Of a stretch of DNA of 64,000 nucleotides, positions 1 to 9,920 are shown in pieces. The stretch covers positions 135,933-199,932 of the forward strand of contig PTFA01000339.1 in the NCBI GenBank assembly GCA_003342895.1. The letters run 5' to 3'. The DNA comes from Casuarius casuarius (taxonomy: Eukaryota; Chordata; Aves; Casuariiformes; Casuariidae). Made by a program: the position numbers and the translations under genes. The notes under the pieces were generated by a model. It did no database searches. It had not been told where the DNA came from and saw only the letters and a list, made by a program, of their open reading frames with translations. Each line of letters opens with the position of its first letter. Positions within the stretch are counted from its first letter, which is position 1.

Positions 1-126
1 CCCCCCCCCCAAGAGATGCCAACCGCAGGCAGCGGCCGCCGGAGCCGGGCCCCCATCTGAGCCATGGGGCAGCACCGCCGGGGCGCGGAGCGCGTCCCCG
101 CTTCGCCCTTTTATTTATTATTTTTC

Positions 127-153
127 CTTCTTCTTCTTCTTCTTCTTCTTCTT
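127..153 (+). repeat. (CTT)9 microsatellite
   Basis: Nine perfect CTT units lie in the proximal part of the inferred CDK5R1 3'UTR, just after an ATTTA-containing T-rich stretch. The tract is likely to vary in length between individuals. Confidence 0.9.
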
Positions 154-327
154 GGGAACGAGCGAGCTGCGACCTGCCTGGGGTCGCGGTCCAGGGACTC
201 GGACTGCTACTGTATCATGTACATCAATGTGAAATGTATCGTCCCCATCGTGCACTGATCATAAGTGTTGTGTATAGAAACAAAAAAAGGATCTACTGGA
301 GTTGTGCGAGCAAGGAAAGGAATCTAC

Positions 328-334
328 ATGCTGC
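328..334 (+). promoter_or_regulatory. Candidate miR-103/107 seed match in the inferred CDK5R1 3'UTR
   Basis: ATGCTGC is a 7-mer complement to the miR-103/107 seed. miR-103/107 regulation of mammalian CDK5R1 through its 3'UTR is reported in the literature. A single 7-mer is weak evidence alone, because such matches occur by chance about every 16 kb, but its place in this particular UTR makes it worth recording. Confidence 0.35.
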
Positions 335-353
335 TATATGAATACTTCTAGGA

Positions 354-605
354 CGACGAAAAAAAAATCACAAAAAAAAAAAGAGAGGAAAAAAAATACT
401 AACCTACGGGAGGGGGGGAGAAAACCGCCAACCCTTCGTTCTTCTTTCATTGTTGCTTTTACAGTGGTATTGCGCATGCAAAAAGAGAAAAAAATAACAA
501 AAAAAGGAGCATTTTGTGTCTTCAAAAAAAAAAAAGAGGGAAAAAAATCACAAAAAACAAAAGAAAAAAAAACCTTACAAGAGATGGCTGTAAAAAAAAA
601 AATGA
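354..605 (+). repeat. Purine-rich poly(A)-interrupted tract in 3'UTR
   Basis: Multiple A8-A12 runs are separated by short G/C/T interruptions for about 250 bp, broken by a C/T-rich part around 418-480. It lies within the inferred CDK5R1 3'UTR and would cause internal oligo-dT priming in cDNA libraries. No coding potential is credible here, since the open frames are lysine-rich translations of the A tracts. Confidence 0.8.
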
Positions 606-1102
606 CACCCATGCACAAAGACCCGACACCACCCCGATACTGCAGTCTTGAGCTGGTATTTCCTTATCAGGCCTGGGGACTGATAAGTTTTTTTTCTTTT
701 TTTTTTTCCTTCGTGTGCACAGTTAGTTTAGTTCTGGTCCATCAGTCGTTAAAACTTGCAAACGAGAGGGAGAAATAACGTGCCATTTTTTTTTTTAATT
801 TTTATTTTTCACTTGAAGCTCTTCATTGCTGTACATTGGAACCTGCTAATGATACATGTGTACGTACGTTTTATTTTTATTATTATTATTTTTTTTTAGT
901 GCAATCTCTTCCGTAGATCTTTGTTGACCAAATTGGTGGGTATTGTTACTTATTAATTTATATTTGTCTCATTTTTGTATGTATGTGTATAGTGTGTTTG
1001 TAAGTATGTGTGGTTTATAACCTGACAGACTGTGTCATGGGGCTCAGTGTGCCTGTAATTTAATCCCCTCCCCTTATTTTTATTTATTTTTGTACTGTGC
1101 CG

Positions 1103-1112
1103 ATTAAATAAA
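1103..1112 (+). terminator. CDK5R1: Overlapping ATTAAA/AATAAA poly(A) signals, inferred CDK5R1 3' end
   Basis: ATTAAA (1103-1108) and AATAAA (1107-1112) overlap on the plus strand. The expected cleavage site is 10-25 bases downstream, near 1125-1135, and a T/G-containing stretch follows around 1141-1170. This is the last strong plus-strand signal before the convergent MYO1D 3' end. Confidence 0.75.
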
Positions 1113-1127
1113 AATGCACTGACCATC

Positions 1128-1250
1128 CATTACACGGAAGCCCGTTGCAGCGAGTCGTTTCTGCGGCGGACGCCACTAACGAACGAGCCGCCGCCTGGGA
1201 AAATCGGATTTGCGCCGGCGGCGCGAGAGGAACTGGGCCCGCACCACGCG
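1128..1250. other. Short spacer between two convergent 3' ends
   Basis: About 120 bp, CpG-containing and free of repeats, separate the predicted cleavage sites of the plus-strand gene and MYO1D. Seen from the minus strand it includes a G/T-rich run around 1220-1250 that would serve as the downstream element for MYO1D cleavage. Confidence 0.5.
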
Positions 1251-1269
1251 CGATGCAGCTAATAGGTCT

Positions 1270-1279
1270 TTTATTTATT
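1270..1279 (-). terminator. MYO1D: Tandem AATAAA poly(A) signals, MYO1D 3' end
   Basis: The minus strand reads AATAAATAAA, two overlapping canonical hexamers. They are followed by a CA-containing stretch and then a G/T-rich downstream segment (1220-1250), so cleavage is expected near 1250. Confidence 0.65.
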
Positions 1280-1912
1280 ACAGGCAATTATGTAAACAAA
1301 AAAACCCAAGTCCGTTATAATAGGTTTTTTTCTGGTCTTTTACCCATTAAAATAGGAACTACTTTAAAAAAAAAAAAAAAAAATTCATTGCATTATCGCC
1401 CCAGGCTTAAAATTGAAATACAATTTAGAAATAGTTAATTTATGGGGGAAAAAAGAAACACAGGAATATATATATATATATATGTATATCTATAAAACCA
1501 GAGCGGGAACAGATAATATATTTTATAAAGACACCTCTCATCACGTACAATATTGCCAGCTTTAGTGTTAAACCTCTCCTCGAAGGCACCGGTTAGTGCT
1601 GTCCATCGGTGTTTGAGGGGACCTGGTCCAGCGTCACCTCCCCGGGGGACAGGGGATGGGGGGGGGGGGGGGGCAGGGACCCCGCAAGGCTTTGCCACCC
1701 GCCGCTTTCCCGCGCCGGGCGGCAAAGGGCTCCAGTTTGGGCAGGAAAGCGCCTCGCTGGGGCTTTATGAGCCCCCAAAAAGTGCTCCTCGGTCGCCAAC
1801 GGCGAGGCTGGGCCGGGAGGACCTCTGGGTGCCTCCACCCCAGGGACCTCCAGGCCGGGGTCACCGCTGACGGGCTGGAGATCCTGACCTGACCAGCAGT
1901 GCCAGAATGCAC

Positions 1913-1914
<2 letters not shown>

Positions 1915-1966
<52 letters not shown>

Positions 1967-2070
1967 ATATATATATATAAAAAATATATATATATATACA
2001 CACACACACACATATAGAGATTTTTTTTTTTTTTTATTTTTTTATATATATATATATATATATATATTTT

Positions 2071-2108
<38 letters not shown>

Positions 2109-2133
2109 AAAATATATATATAATATGATACAG

Positions 2134-2190
<57 letters not shown>
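1915..2190. repeat. Compound (TA)n / (CA)n microsatellite with T/A runs
   Basis: Long perfect TA runs (1923-1960, 2042-2065, 2083-2102, 2138-2175) alternate with A/T homopolymers and a short (CA)n at about 1998-2012. The block lies inside the inferred MYO1D 3'UTR. Because TA runs are self-complementary and repeated, the transcript could form long AU hairpins. Length is likely polymorphic, and assembly errors are plausible. Confidence 0.9.
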
Positions 2191-2479
2191 GAAAGCCCCA
2201 TGTCCCCCCATCTCCTCTGCTCCAGTACTGCAGAAGCAGCCTGCTAGGCAAGGCACCGGCATTAAATAAAAAAAGTGCATGCAGCTGGTCCAGAGGCGAT
2301 GGCAATGGCAAAGCAACGCTGTTAAAACCGGGGGCCCCACCGTCGATGCAGGATGAGGGTCCAACACCTGCAGCTGGGAAACCCATGGGAAAAAAACTAC
2401 CCCCCAGGAACAGCCCAGCTGTTTGCAATCGAGTTTGCACTGCCCCTTTTCCTTCGTGGACGGACTTGCCCGGAGTTAG

Positions 2480-3720
2480 TGTCTACATAGTGCAAAGCGA
2501 GGGAGCGAAGGGCTTCGGGCTCCCCAGCGCGGGGCCCGGGGACAGCAGCCGCCCACAGAGGAGAAGCCAGCCCCGACGCGGCTCCCCGGCGCCCAAATCC
2601 TGCCCAAATCCTGATCGCGGCTCCCAGTTCCCGAGGGATTTGGTCTCACGGAATCGGGGACCCGCTTGCCGGCGTCTCCCTTTTTTGAGCCCGGGCTCTT
2701 CGGTTCCTCCAGGCTGTGAAACGACATAGAAACGCAGAGGGGAACGTCGGCGAAGGCTTAAGAGATGAATGCGGGAAAGGGGATAAGTACCTATAACTGC
2801 TTTTTCTTGGAATAATTCAGCTTCCTGATATTCTGGCCTGTTCTGTACGACGGACACAGGCCCTTGGCTATTTTAAGCCTTAGTTGCATGCGGTTGTGGA
2901 AAAAAAAAAAAAACCACCCTCTCCTGAATTTGGGCTCGACCAATTTAGAGCTCTTTTTAGGTGCGCGACTAAGTCCCGGCCGAGCGGCTCGCCAAATCCA
3001 TCCCCCCGAAAAGCCGAAGGCCCAGGGAGGGCGATCGAAACCCTTCTCCGTCCGTCTTTGCTCGGCTCGCTCTCCGGGCCGCCCGGGATGCTAATTCCCC
3101 GGCACGCAGAGGATGAACCCGGAGCGATGCTTGGTGAAATCCGGCTGCGATTGGTTGATCTTCGTTTCCACGGAGACGGTGCATTTGCGCCCGTGCAGGC
3201 TGCACTGGACCGGGTTGGTGACGCTGACTTGCAGAGCGCGTTTCTCACTGCAGGGAGAGGGGAAAAAAAGGGGAAAACGAGCGTTAGGAGAGGCCACGGG
3301 GCCGGGCGCGATCCCCCCCCCCTGTCCCCCAATGCCCCCGGGGACTCATCCTGCCCCAACCCGCCAAGCCCCCAGCGCCCCGGCTCCAAGCCCAGCTCCC
3401 CGGCTTTTCCCGGAGGAGAGAAAGGATTCGGTGGTAAAACCTCCGTCTCCTGCCGTCGATGCCCGGAGCGCGTGGCCCTCGCTGGGGGACGTCCCGGCAG
3501 TACGAGCTCGGGAATGGGGACATTTTTGCCACGTGCGAAGGGCCGAAGCCTGCGCGGGCCCGGGGACAGCACGCTGCCACCAGCCGTCACCCAACCCACG
3601 TCTGCGCAAGGTGACCTCCTTGGCCAGCTCTTGCCCTGCTGGATGCCCCAAACATCTCCAGAAGAAGCTCACGGGAAACGTGGCCTCACCCAAGGTGGGT
3701 CCGGCCCGACTGGCAGACAG
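2480..3720. promoter_or_regulatory. CpG-rich segment around the MYO1D terminal exon
   Basis: GC content and CpG frequency are high on both sides of the terminal exon, including in the 3'UTR and adjacent intron. CpG islands at 3' ends occur in birds. Nothing in the sequence shows promoter activity, and the composition may simply reflect local GC-biased gene conversion. Confidence 0.35.
3091..3247 (-). CDS. MYO1D: MYO1D terminal coding exon (TH1 tail C-terminus)
   Basis: This is the last coding exon of unconventional myosin-Id, a class I actin motor that links membranes to actin in endosomal traffic and is needed for left-right asymmetry in flies, fish and frogs. The exon encodes 51 residues, beginning EKRALQVSV, including [18 protein letters not shown] and ending [11 protein letters not shown] before TAG at 3091-3093. 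This matches the known MYO1D C-terminus nearly residue for residue. The acceptor is a textbook pyrimidine tract followed by CTGCAG at 3248-3253. The exon begins with one base (T) that completes a split Ser codon (AG|T) from exon 52610-52764. It belongs to the TH1 domain, which binds acidic phospholipids. The human protein, as I recall it, has Ser where this one has Cys five residues from the end. Codon use here is GC- and CpG-rich compared with the two upstream exons. Confidence 0.95.
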
Positions 3721-6700
3721 AGCCCGGATTGGAAATAGTTGAAATACTTCGAAATATGGTTTTGAAACACTCCCCCGCTGTCCCTGCCCGCGCAGCACTG
3801 TCCGGCACCGCCGCGTAGGCGACAGCTCATGAACCTGCCCTCAGGTTTTCCTTTCCTCAGCTGCTCTCCAGCCGAGCTCGGGCCACTCCATCCCATAAGG
3901 ACGTGCCAGATTAATACAAGAAGACCCCAAAGAGGCACTTCCAACCTGGCGGAAACGTCCTCAGGCGTCAGGATCCTCGCCAGCTGCTTGGCAAGGATGC
4001 CAGCCCATCTCCCGCCGGGACCAGGCACGCACCGGCATCGCCTCTCCGGATGCTACAGCACCCTGCGCTGGTACCCGGCTCCAGGGCAGGGACCTCGATC
4101 CCTTCCTGATGCTTTAGCGAGAGCGGCTCTACCCCGGTTTAACCATTTCTGAGCGTTACAGCCTCGAGGGCCAGTGAAACTCAATGCAATCGCCATAACC
4201 TGGATCCTCTTTGCCATTGTGCCGGGGACAGAGGGGGAAAAAAACAGATAAAAATGGTGAAAAAGCTCTGACAACCTTCAGCTCTTCGGAAGAGCTGTTC
4301 CCAGGTGGCCCAAAGCGTTAACAAGCCCTGAACAAGACAGCAAACATCTGGGTTATCTCGAGGAGCGGCGTAACAGGGCTCAGATCGCGTTTGGCAGGTC
4401 TCCATCTGCCGCCGTGTTTCCATTTAGCTTCGTGGAAACGTTGCTGTCGATCCGGCCACGGATCGGTGCAGCCCCATCACCATGGACCGGGACACGAGTG
4501 ACGGGTGGCTTGGGCAAAGCAGAGAGCTCCTTCCTTCACTTGGGGCTCCCCAGTTGGACTTGCAAGCGGTCCCGGAGCTGAGGCTCCCACGGCTCAAGGT
4601 TTTATTGCCGTTTTCTCCAGCCTTGACGGGAATCGCCAACGAGGCAGTGCCCGCGGGAGGCATGGACGGTTGATCTGCACATCCTGGAGAAATCCTCCAT
4701 CAGGTCCTATGAAAAACTCGCCTGCTGGCACCAGAGGCTTCATCCAAGGTCATCGTTAGGAGCAGAGAGAATTTCCATCGTCCCAAACACTTTGTCCATG
4801 GCTGGTTGTCTCCCAGCTGGAGACACCAGGATGGACTGCTGCCCATCTCTGCTCTGCTTGGTGACAGGTTTGGCAATAACGGACAAGAACGTCCCCCTTT
4901 GCTAAAGGCCATAGAAAAAAGCCACTATTTTGCATCATGAGTAACTTTTGTTGTAACAAAGCGTAGAAATTCCTGTTTCTCCCTTGAGGTGGGATAGAGA
5001 CATGGTTACTCTTGAGCCCAAGATGATCTCGGGCTGCCCATGTGCGAGCACCAGTCACGGGCCCTTTGCACGAGGGAGGAGCAAGTGTCACGAAGCAGGA
5101 AAATGAAACATCTCGCAGTGTCCCTGTCCCTCAGAGCCACCACCGGCTCGGGGAAGTGGGAAGAGAGCCAACGATTTGGCCTTGAGGACATCCCTCCCGT
5201 GGCTTCACTCGCACTTGAAAGTCTTGCTCGTCTTCCAGCATTTCTTAGAATAATATCCAGTCGTTTAAGGACTCAGCGGCATCAACTCGTCCACCTTGCT
5301 CAACGCTCAAACACACCGGGGGAGATGGGTGCTATTTCTGCTCTGCGTGTCTGCTGCATTTAGCTTCCAGACATGAGGTCTCCTTCTGCTTTAGCTGCTA
5401 GACCGTATCAGGGAAAATACTGTGAGACTCTCGTGCAGAACACCCTTCGTTTTCACCTTGTTACCGCAGAGCATCACGGCCCGTAAGCCACATTTTTAGG
5501 CAGCTCCCAAACGGTTAAGATGTTCGTCACTCAGAAAAAATAAAAAAAAGAGCCGTTGTTTCGTTTGGAGGGATATTGGCAGGGCAGCAGCAGCTAAAGC
5601 CCTCACGTTGTCCCAGGTATTTAATACTTATTTACTGTTGCCTCAGCGCGCCGAGGCTAAAATCCCTACTTAGTTTGCTATTTTTACCGTGTCTTAGCAA
5701 AACGAGCCGTATACACAGAGGAGCCTCTCTGAGATTCCTGCCATCATGTGCTTAGCAGACAAGGGTAACTGCTAATTACTTTCTTTCTCCTCTCCCACAT
5801 CCCTCATCAAACTGTAAGGAGACAGACAGGTCTCATAGCTGCTAATAGCTGAACTCTGGTGACCCTTGTGCAGGGCACTAAGCCAGCCCCAATCACGCAA
5901 AAGAATCTCATTAATCTGCATCTTGGCCACAAGCAGGACCCGAGCCTGGAGATCAGGAGGTCCTTGATCTATTTTGAGCTCCTCCAGGCTGAGCGACCTT
6001 AAGCAGGAAGCTAAATCTCTCTTGGTATCAGCTCCTGCTGGTTCTCCAGGATCTCCAGGAGGATCCAGGCGGGTACACGGTGATGTGAAGTGAACATTGC
6101 TCTGGGATACTGCGCTCTGGAGAAGACAGTCCTCTTTGAGAAGCTCTGATCTTCGCTCCCTGTAGCAGTTCCCGTTAAATAGGGCTCCACTCTCTCCCCA
6201 TGTTCTCCAGATCCCATCATGACAGTACTCATTCACTCTTGATCATACTGATTTTCTTCCACGTGAGAACACGCTTCAGCCTCAAAACCTTTTGCCTGGG
6301 CAGCAGGACAGCTCTGGAAGCATCCAGAGAACGATCCTTGCAAGCCCAAACAGGGATTTCACCCCCCCTTGGTCTTCCCTGATAGGCAGCGCAACCTTGA
6401 CCGCTGCCACCAGCTCCACCAGCAGCTCAGTCTGCCAGGACCTTGAGTCTCCTGGATGCTGCTCCTGGGGTAGGTCCATCACCAGTAAGGAAGAGGTTGG
6501 AAGAAACATCAGCTCAGTTTCCAGCCCATCGATCACATCAGCATCACGCCTGTCGGCGCGGTGGCAAAGGGGGAGATGACAGATGCTGGCTGCCCTGGAG
6601 TAAGATGGTTTATTTTTGGACTGAAAGGCAGAAAACAGCTGTCTGCAGGAGCCAATAAGTAAAATATCTTCCAAACCTCACTGATACAGCTAGATTTTAC

Positions 6701-9090
6701 CAGAGCGCACAACCGGGGAGATGTTTCCCAAGCTCCTGCAGAATTTGGATCTCAAAGGGGTGGGAAGAGTCTGAAATGGGGACGGCCCAGCCGTAATCCT
6801 GGAAGTCCAACAACATATTTCATGGACGTGGGCAACACAGTGAAAATAGCCCTTGGGGGGGGTCACTGGTGCTCTGCAGGTCAAACTGAGCAAGACATCG
6901 ATGGCAGCAAGGGCAGAGAGAAATCTCCCTTCCGGATCCCTTCTGGATCACGCTTTGGCTAAAGGACTAAATGAGTTTTCACAGCATGTTCCTCTCCCAC
7001 CGTGGCACTCTGCTGTTCCACCTCTCTGTCTCAATGAGATGATTCACTCGGGAAAAGGTCGTTAAGGCGAAATTAAGGCGCAAGAACGTTTGTCCTATTA
7101 AATCTCAAGCTCGGAAACGCGCAACTCTACTCACTTGGTCTCAGCTCTGCCTGTTCACCATCCTTGCTTTAATTCCTTAAATACTGGCAACCATTTAAAC
7201 GCTTAAGGAACATTTCTGCATTTGTTCATTACTTGAGAACAATATTCTGGCCTTCGGGATGATTTAGAGGAACAACTGAGAAACTTCTAGCTGTGACTAA
7301 ATTGATCCTTACTACACACTGCCTACGAAAACTTGTTCCAAACGTTAGCCTCTAGTTTTGTTAAGCCTTTAACGTGCTTCCTAGACTCTCCTGCCATCGC
7401 TTTTAGCCAGGGATACGCGTTTAGGAGACCACCTACACTATGTCAGTGCTAATGCAACCGTATACACCAAGTGCAGCCCTGCTCTGCCTCTGAGATCATC
7501 CCTCTTCGAGCTTTTTTATGGCAGATTTGGCTATTCACCAAGCCCAGACCTAACCTGAACGCTGACAAAAGTAAAGTCAATTAGGACAAAGTGATGGATG
7601 CTGCTGCCGGGCATCTTCTGGGAAATAAAATTACTTATTTTTAACAACTGTTCCATTAGAAGAGACAGCGAGATGCAAGCGCTGGCTGCGATTCTGCTCG
7701 GAAAGAAATGCAAGCTCCCAGCTTTCCGGCATGAAGCTGGCCTGCAAGTGTATAGAGAAAAAAATGAGTTTTCGTGGGAAAGATGGGATCAAAACCAGCA
7801 CTACTTCAATCCTGCCAAGGAGCCCAGCGATAAATTTATCTTCAGAGTCACATGAAGGCCTTGGTGTTTTGTGAAAACACTGAGGTCTTTTCATACAACC
7901 GCAAACGGTATTTTTCGGATGGAAACAGCCTGTCTCTCGGCATCGCGGCAGGCCGAGCGGCAGCTCCCGACCTCAGCCGGGTGCGTGCAGGGGCTTCGTT
8001 TCACTGTTGGGATTTAACGGCTCAGTGAGCTCTGCAGGACTCGGGGACTTCTCCATCATCTGCTCCAAACCGTCCTGACGTGCAAACTGCCTTCATCACA
8101 AGACTCCCCTTCGCCTGTGCTCCCACCCACTGCCTCGCGCCCGTTAAAGGAGTTAAGGGTAAATGGTTGGGGCAATCGCGTGGGCACGTGGGTACGTGAC
8201 GCGGTAGCATCACGCGGACGGGGTCGGGGTATACGGGAGAACCGCATCCCGGAGCCGGAGCATCAGCACGGGCCGATGGGAAAACGCCGGCAAAGGGGAA
8301 ACCGGCAGAAGTGGAAGCAGGCTACTGGCCCATGAAATATCCGCGTTTTGACTGAGCATTTAAGGCAGGACCCGGGGGAAAACACAAGCCAAGTGGCGCA
8401 TAAATGGCCACAGACATCTGTCAACACTGTTGATAACGCAAAAGCAGCCGTGTAGCCCGTAAGTGGTGGGAGGTGAAAACAAATGAAGGGAAAGAGCGGG
8501 GAAGGGTCAGAGGGAGTTTCTGCAAAGACGGCAGCAGAAGACCAGAAAGTTAAATAAATATATTGTTAAAAAAAAAGACACGTTAAGCATCCGAGACGCT
8601 TCGGAGCGAACCCAGATGACTCAGAACGTCTCGCAGGATCCGCGAGACGTGAAAACGCAGTGCCAGTCCCTGAGATATCCGTAATTTCGAGCTGTGAACC
8701 GGGAAAGGCGGCAGGTTGGAGCGCTCCGGGAAGAGACCTGCAGGGCCGGCGGCACCCGACCGGCGGCAGGACGGGAGGAACCGGCGGCGATTTATACATT
8801 TAACGAGGCTCTGCCAGCCCGCGAAAGCAGCCAGCGACCCCACGGAGCGGGAAGGAAAGTCATCCTGGGAATCAAGAGCTGGGTAGAAGCTGGGAAACAG
8901 GTTAAAAATAAGCAGCTCACAGACGAAGGGCGGCTGTCGAAACAACCCCCCCCCAAAAAGCAGCAGCTCTGCAGGAGGAAAATAGCAATAAAAAACTAGG
9001 ATAAAAAACTAGAGCGGTCTGGAAAAAAAAAAAAAGGTGGCTTTCAAGTCTGTAGGTCTTCAAAAAAGCCAAAGACAGGAGGAACAGTGA
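3721..9090. other. Intronic sequence without recognised features
   Basis: This is unique-looking DNA of intermediate GC content within the MYO1D final intron. I see no interspersed repeat, splice-flanked open frame or RNA gene. A 154-codon open frame on the minus strand (5772-6236) has no recognisable domain and is treated as chance. Confidence 0.6.
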
Positions 9091-9109
9091 TATTTCAAGG
9101 TGGGTTAAA

Positions 9110-9920
9110 CTGCTTTTTTCCAGGCGAGGGGTGATCTCGCCGCAGGCTGCTGAACTCGCGGCTCGCGGGCGGCACGGAGGCGAGCGACGCCGAGCAGGAC
9201 CTACAAAGACACCGGAGGTAACATAGGTAAAAAAACACCCATGTATCTGAGTCCCCGCAGGTGCCAGTTTTGGAAAAGATAAGCGTCCCGCGCGCGGGGC
9301 TTAAAGGGCGCCGGCTTTGCCGGCGTCGGAGCTGCCAGGGGAGGGATGGGGCAGATATATCTCGCGCGACCACTCGCGCTTCTCTGCAGCTTGCAGGACA
9401 ACGATACGGGGTCCTTGGGCAACGAGGCATGGGTGGCAGGCTGAGCTGTCACTCCGAAAAATTAATATTGCAACCGCGCATAAAGGTCCCAGTGTTGGTA
9501 TTTTGCTCCAGGGAAAGGCAGGTCCTGCCAGCACGTGGTGCCTCCTCAGCTTTCCCGCGCCACCCAGGAAAAACATCTTTCCCCATCTCTTAAATCATGC
9601 CGGCGACAGCAACAGCTCACGTAGCTCCAGGAAGGGGAGATGAACTGGGACCCGTTTTCGGGTGCAGCTCGTCCCCCCCCGCTCACAAGCCGAAGGCAGC
9701 GGGGTCAGCGCGGGTGAAATACTTGCCCGCTCGCAAAAGGCACGCGGCAACGTCGGCGACCGCGGAGGATTTGCAAAAAGCCGCCGAGGCCCCGCGCGGC
9801 GCGAGCCCGACAGGATGTTTTTCTCGCAGTCGCTTTATTTTAGGGACGCGCTGCCGGCCGCGGCGCGGGGCTGCTCTGCGTAAGGCGGACGTGGGCTGAG
9901 CCGGGCTTTAACGTGGGTCG
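9110..9920. promoter_or_regulatory. Candidate orphan CpG island in MYO1D intron
   Basis: CpG is dense throughout, about 5-10 per 60 bases in most rows (for example 9121-9200, 9280-9400 and 9660-9880), at or above the frequency expected from base composition. The patch is not at any MYO1D exon. No gene start can be supported, and short open frames here are by-products of GC-rich sequence. It could be an enhancer, an alternative promoter for a noncoding RNA, or GC-biased neutral DNA. Confidence 0.45.

Larger units (their letters stand above)
1..1127 (+). other. CDK5R1: 3'UTR of a plus-strand gene, assigned by synteny to CDK5R1 (p35)
   Basis: This is non-coding 3' end sequence. All three forward frames close quickly, and the stretch ends in a strong poly(A) signal. 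It is AT-rich after position 260, with long A tracts and three ATTTA pentamers (113-117, 956-960, 1082-1086). The gene name comes from context, not coding sequence. The convergent neighbour is clearly MYO1D, and in vertebrates CDK5R1 lies tail-to-tail with MYO1D. CDK5R1 encodes the p35 activator of the neuronal kinase CDK5, and its mammalian mRNA has a long 3'UTR with AU-rich elements and reported miR-103/107 control. The p35 coding region is not in the window and must end before position 1. The main doubt is that the identity rests on gene order. Confidence 0.7.
1250..3090 (-). other. MYO1D: MYO1D 3'UTR (inferred extent)
   Basis: This is the minus-strand sequence between the MYO1D stop codon (3091-3093) and the best distal poly(A) signal (1270-1279), giving a 3'UTR of about 1.84 kb. 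The proximal half (2200-3090) is GC- and CpG-rich. The distal half contains the AT/CA microsatellite block and an A18 run at 1366-1383 (T18 in the mRNA). Further AATAAA-like hexamers on the minus strand lie inside the T-rich parts of the microsatellite around 2030-2070, so shorter isoforms are possible. Exact ends need transcript data. Confidence 0.6.

Noticed and set aside
20..258. Open frame starting at ATG 64 with a Leu run
   Set aside because: The Leu run is just the translation of the CTT microsatellite and T-rich sequence in a 3'UTR.
2264..2271. Plus-strand AATAAA within ATTAAATAAA
   Set aside because: It is on the wrong strand for MYO1D and lies about 1.1 kb past the predicted end of the plus-strand gene; a longer readthrough isoform cannot be excluded but is unsupported.
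2884..3738. 284-codon open frame on the plus strand over the MYO1D terminal exon
   Set aside because: It is the antisense shadow of the GC-rich MYO1D exon and its flanks; the minus strand has the conserved protein and splice site.
5772..6236. 154-codon open frame on the minus strand
   Set aside because: Normal-looking composition but no recognisable family and no supporting promoter, splice or poly(A) context. A frame this long is expected by chance in 64 kb.
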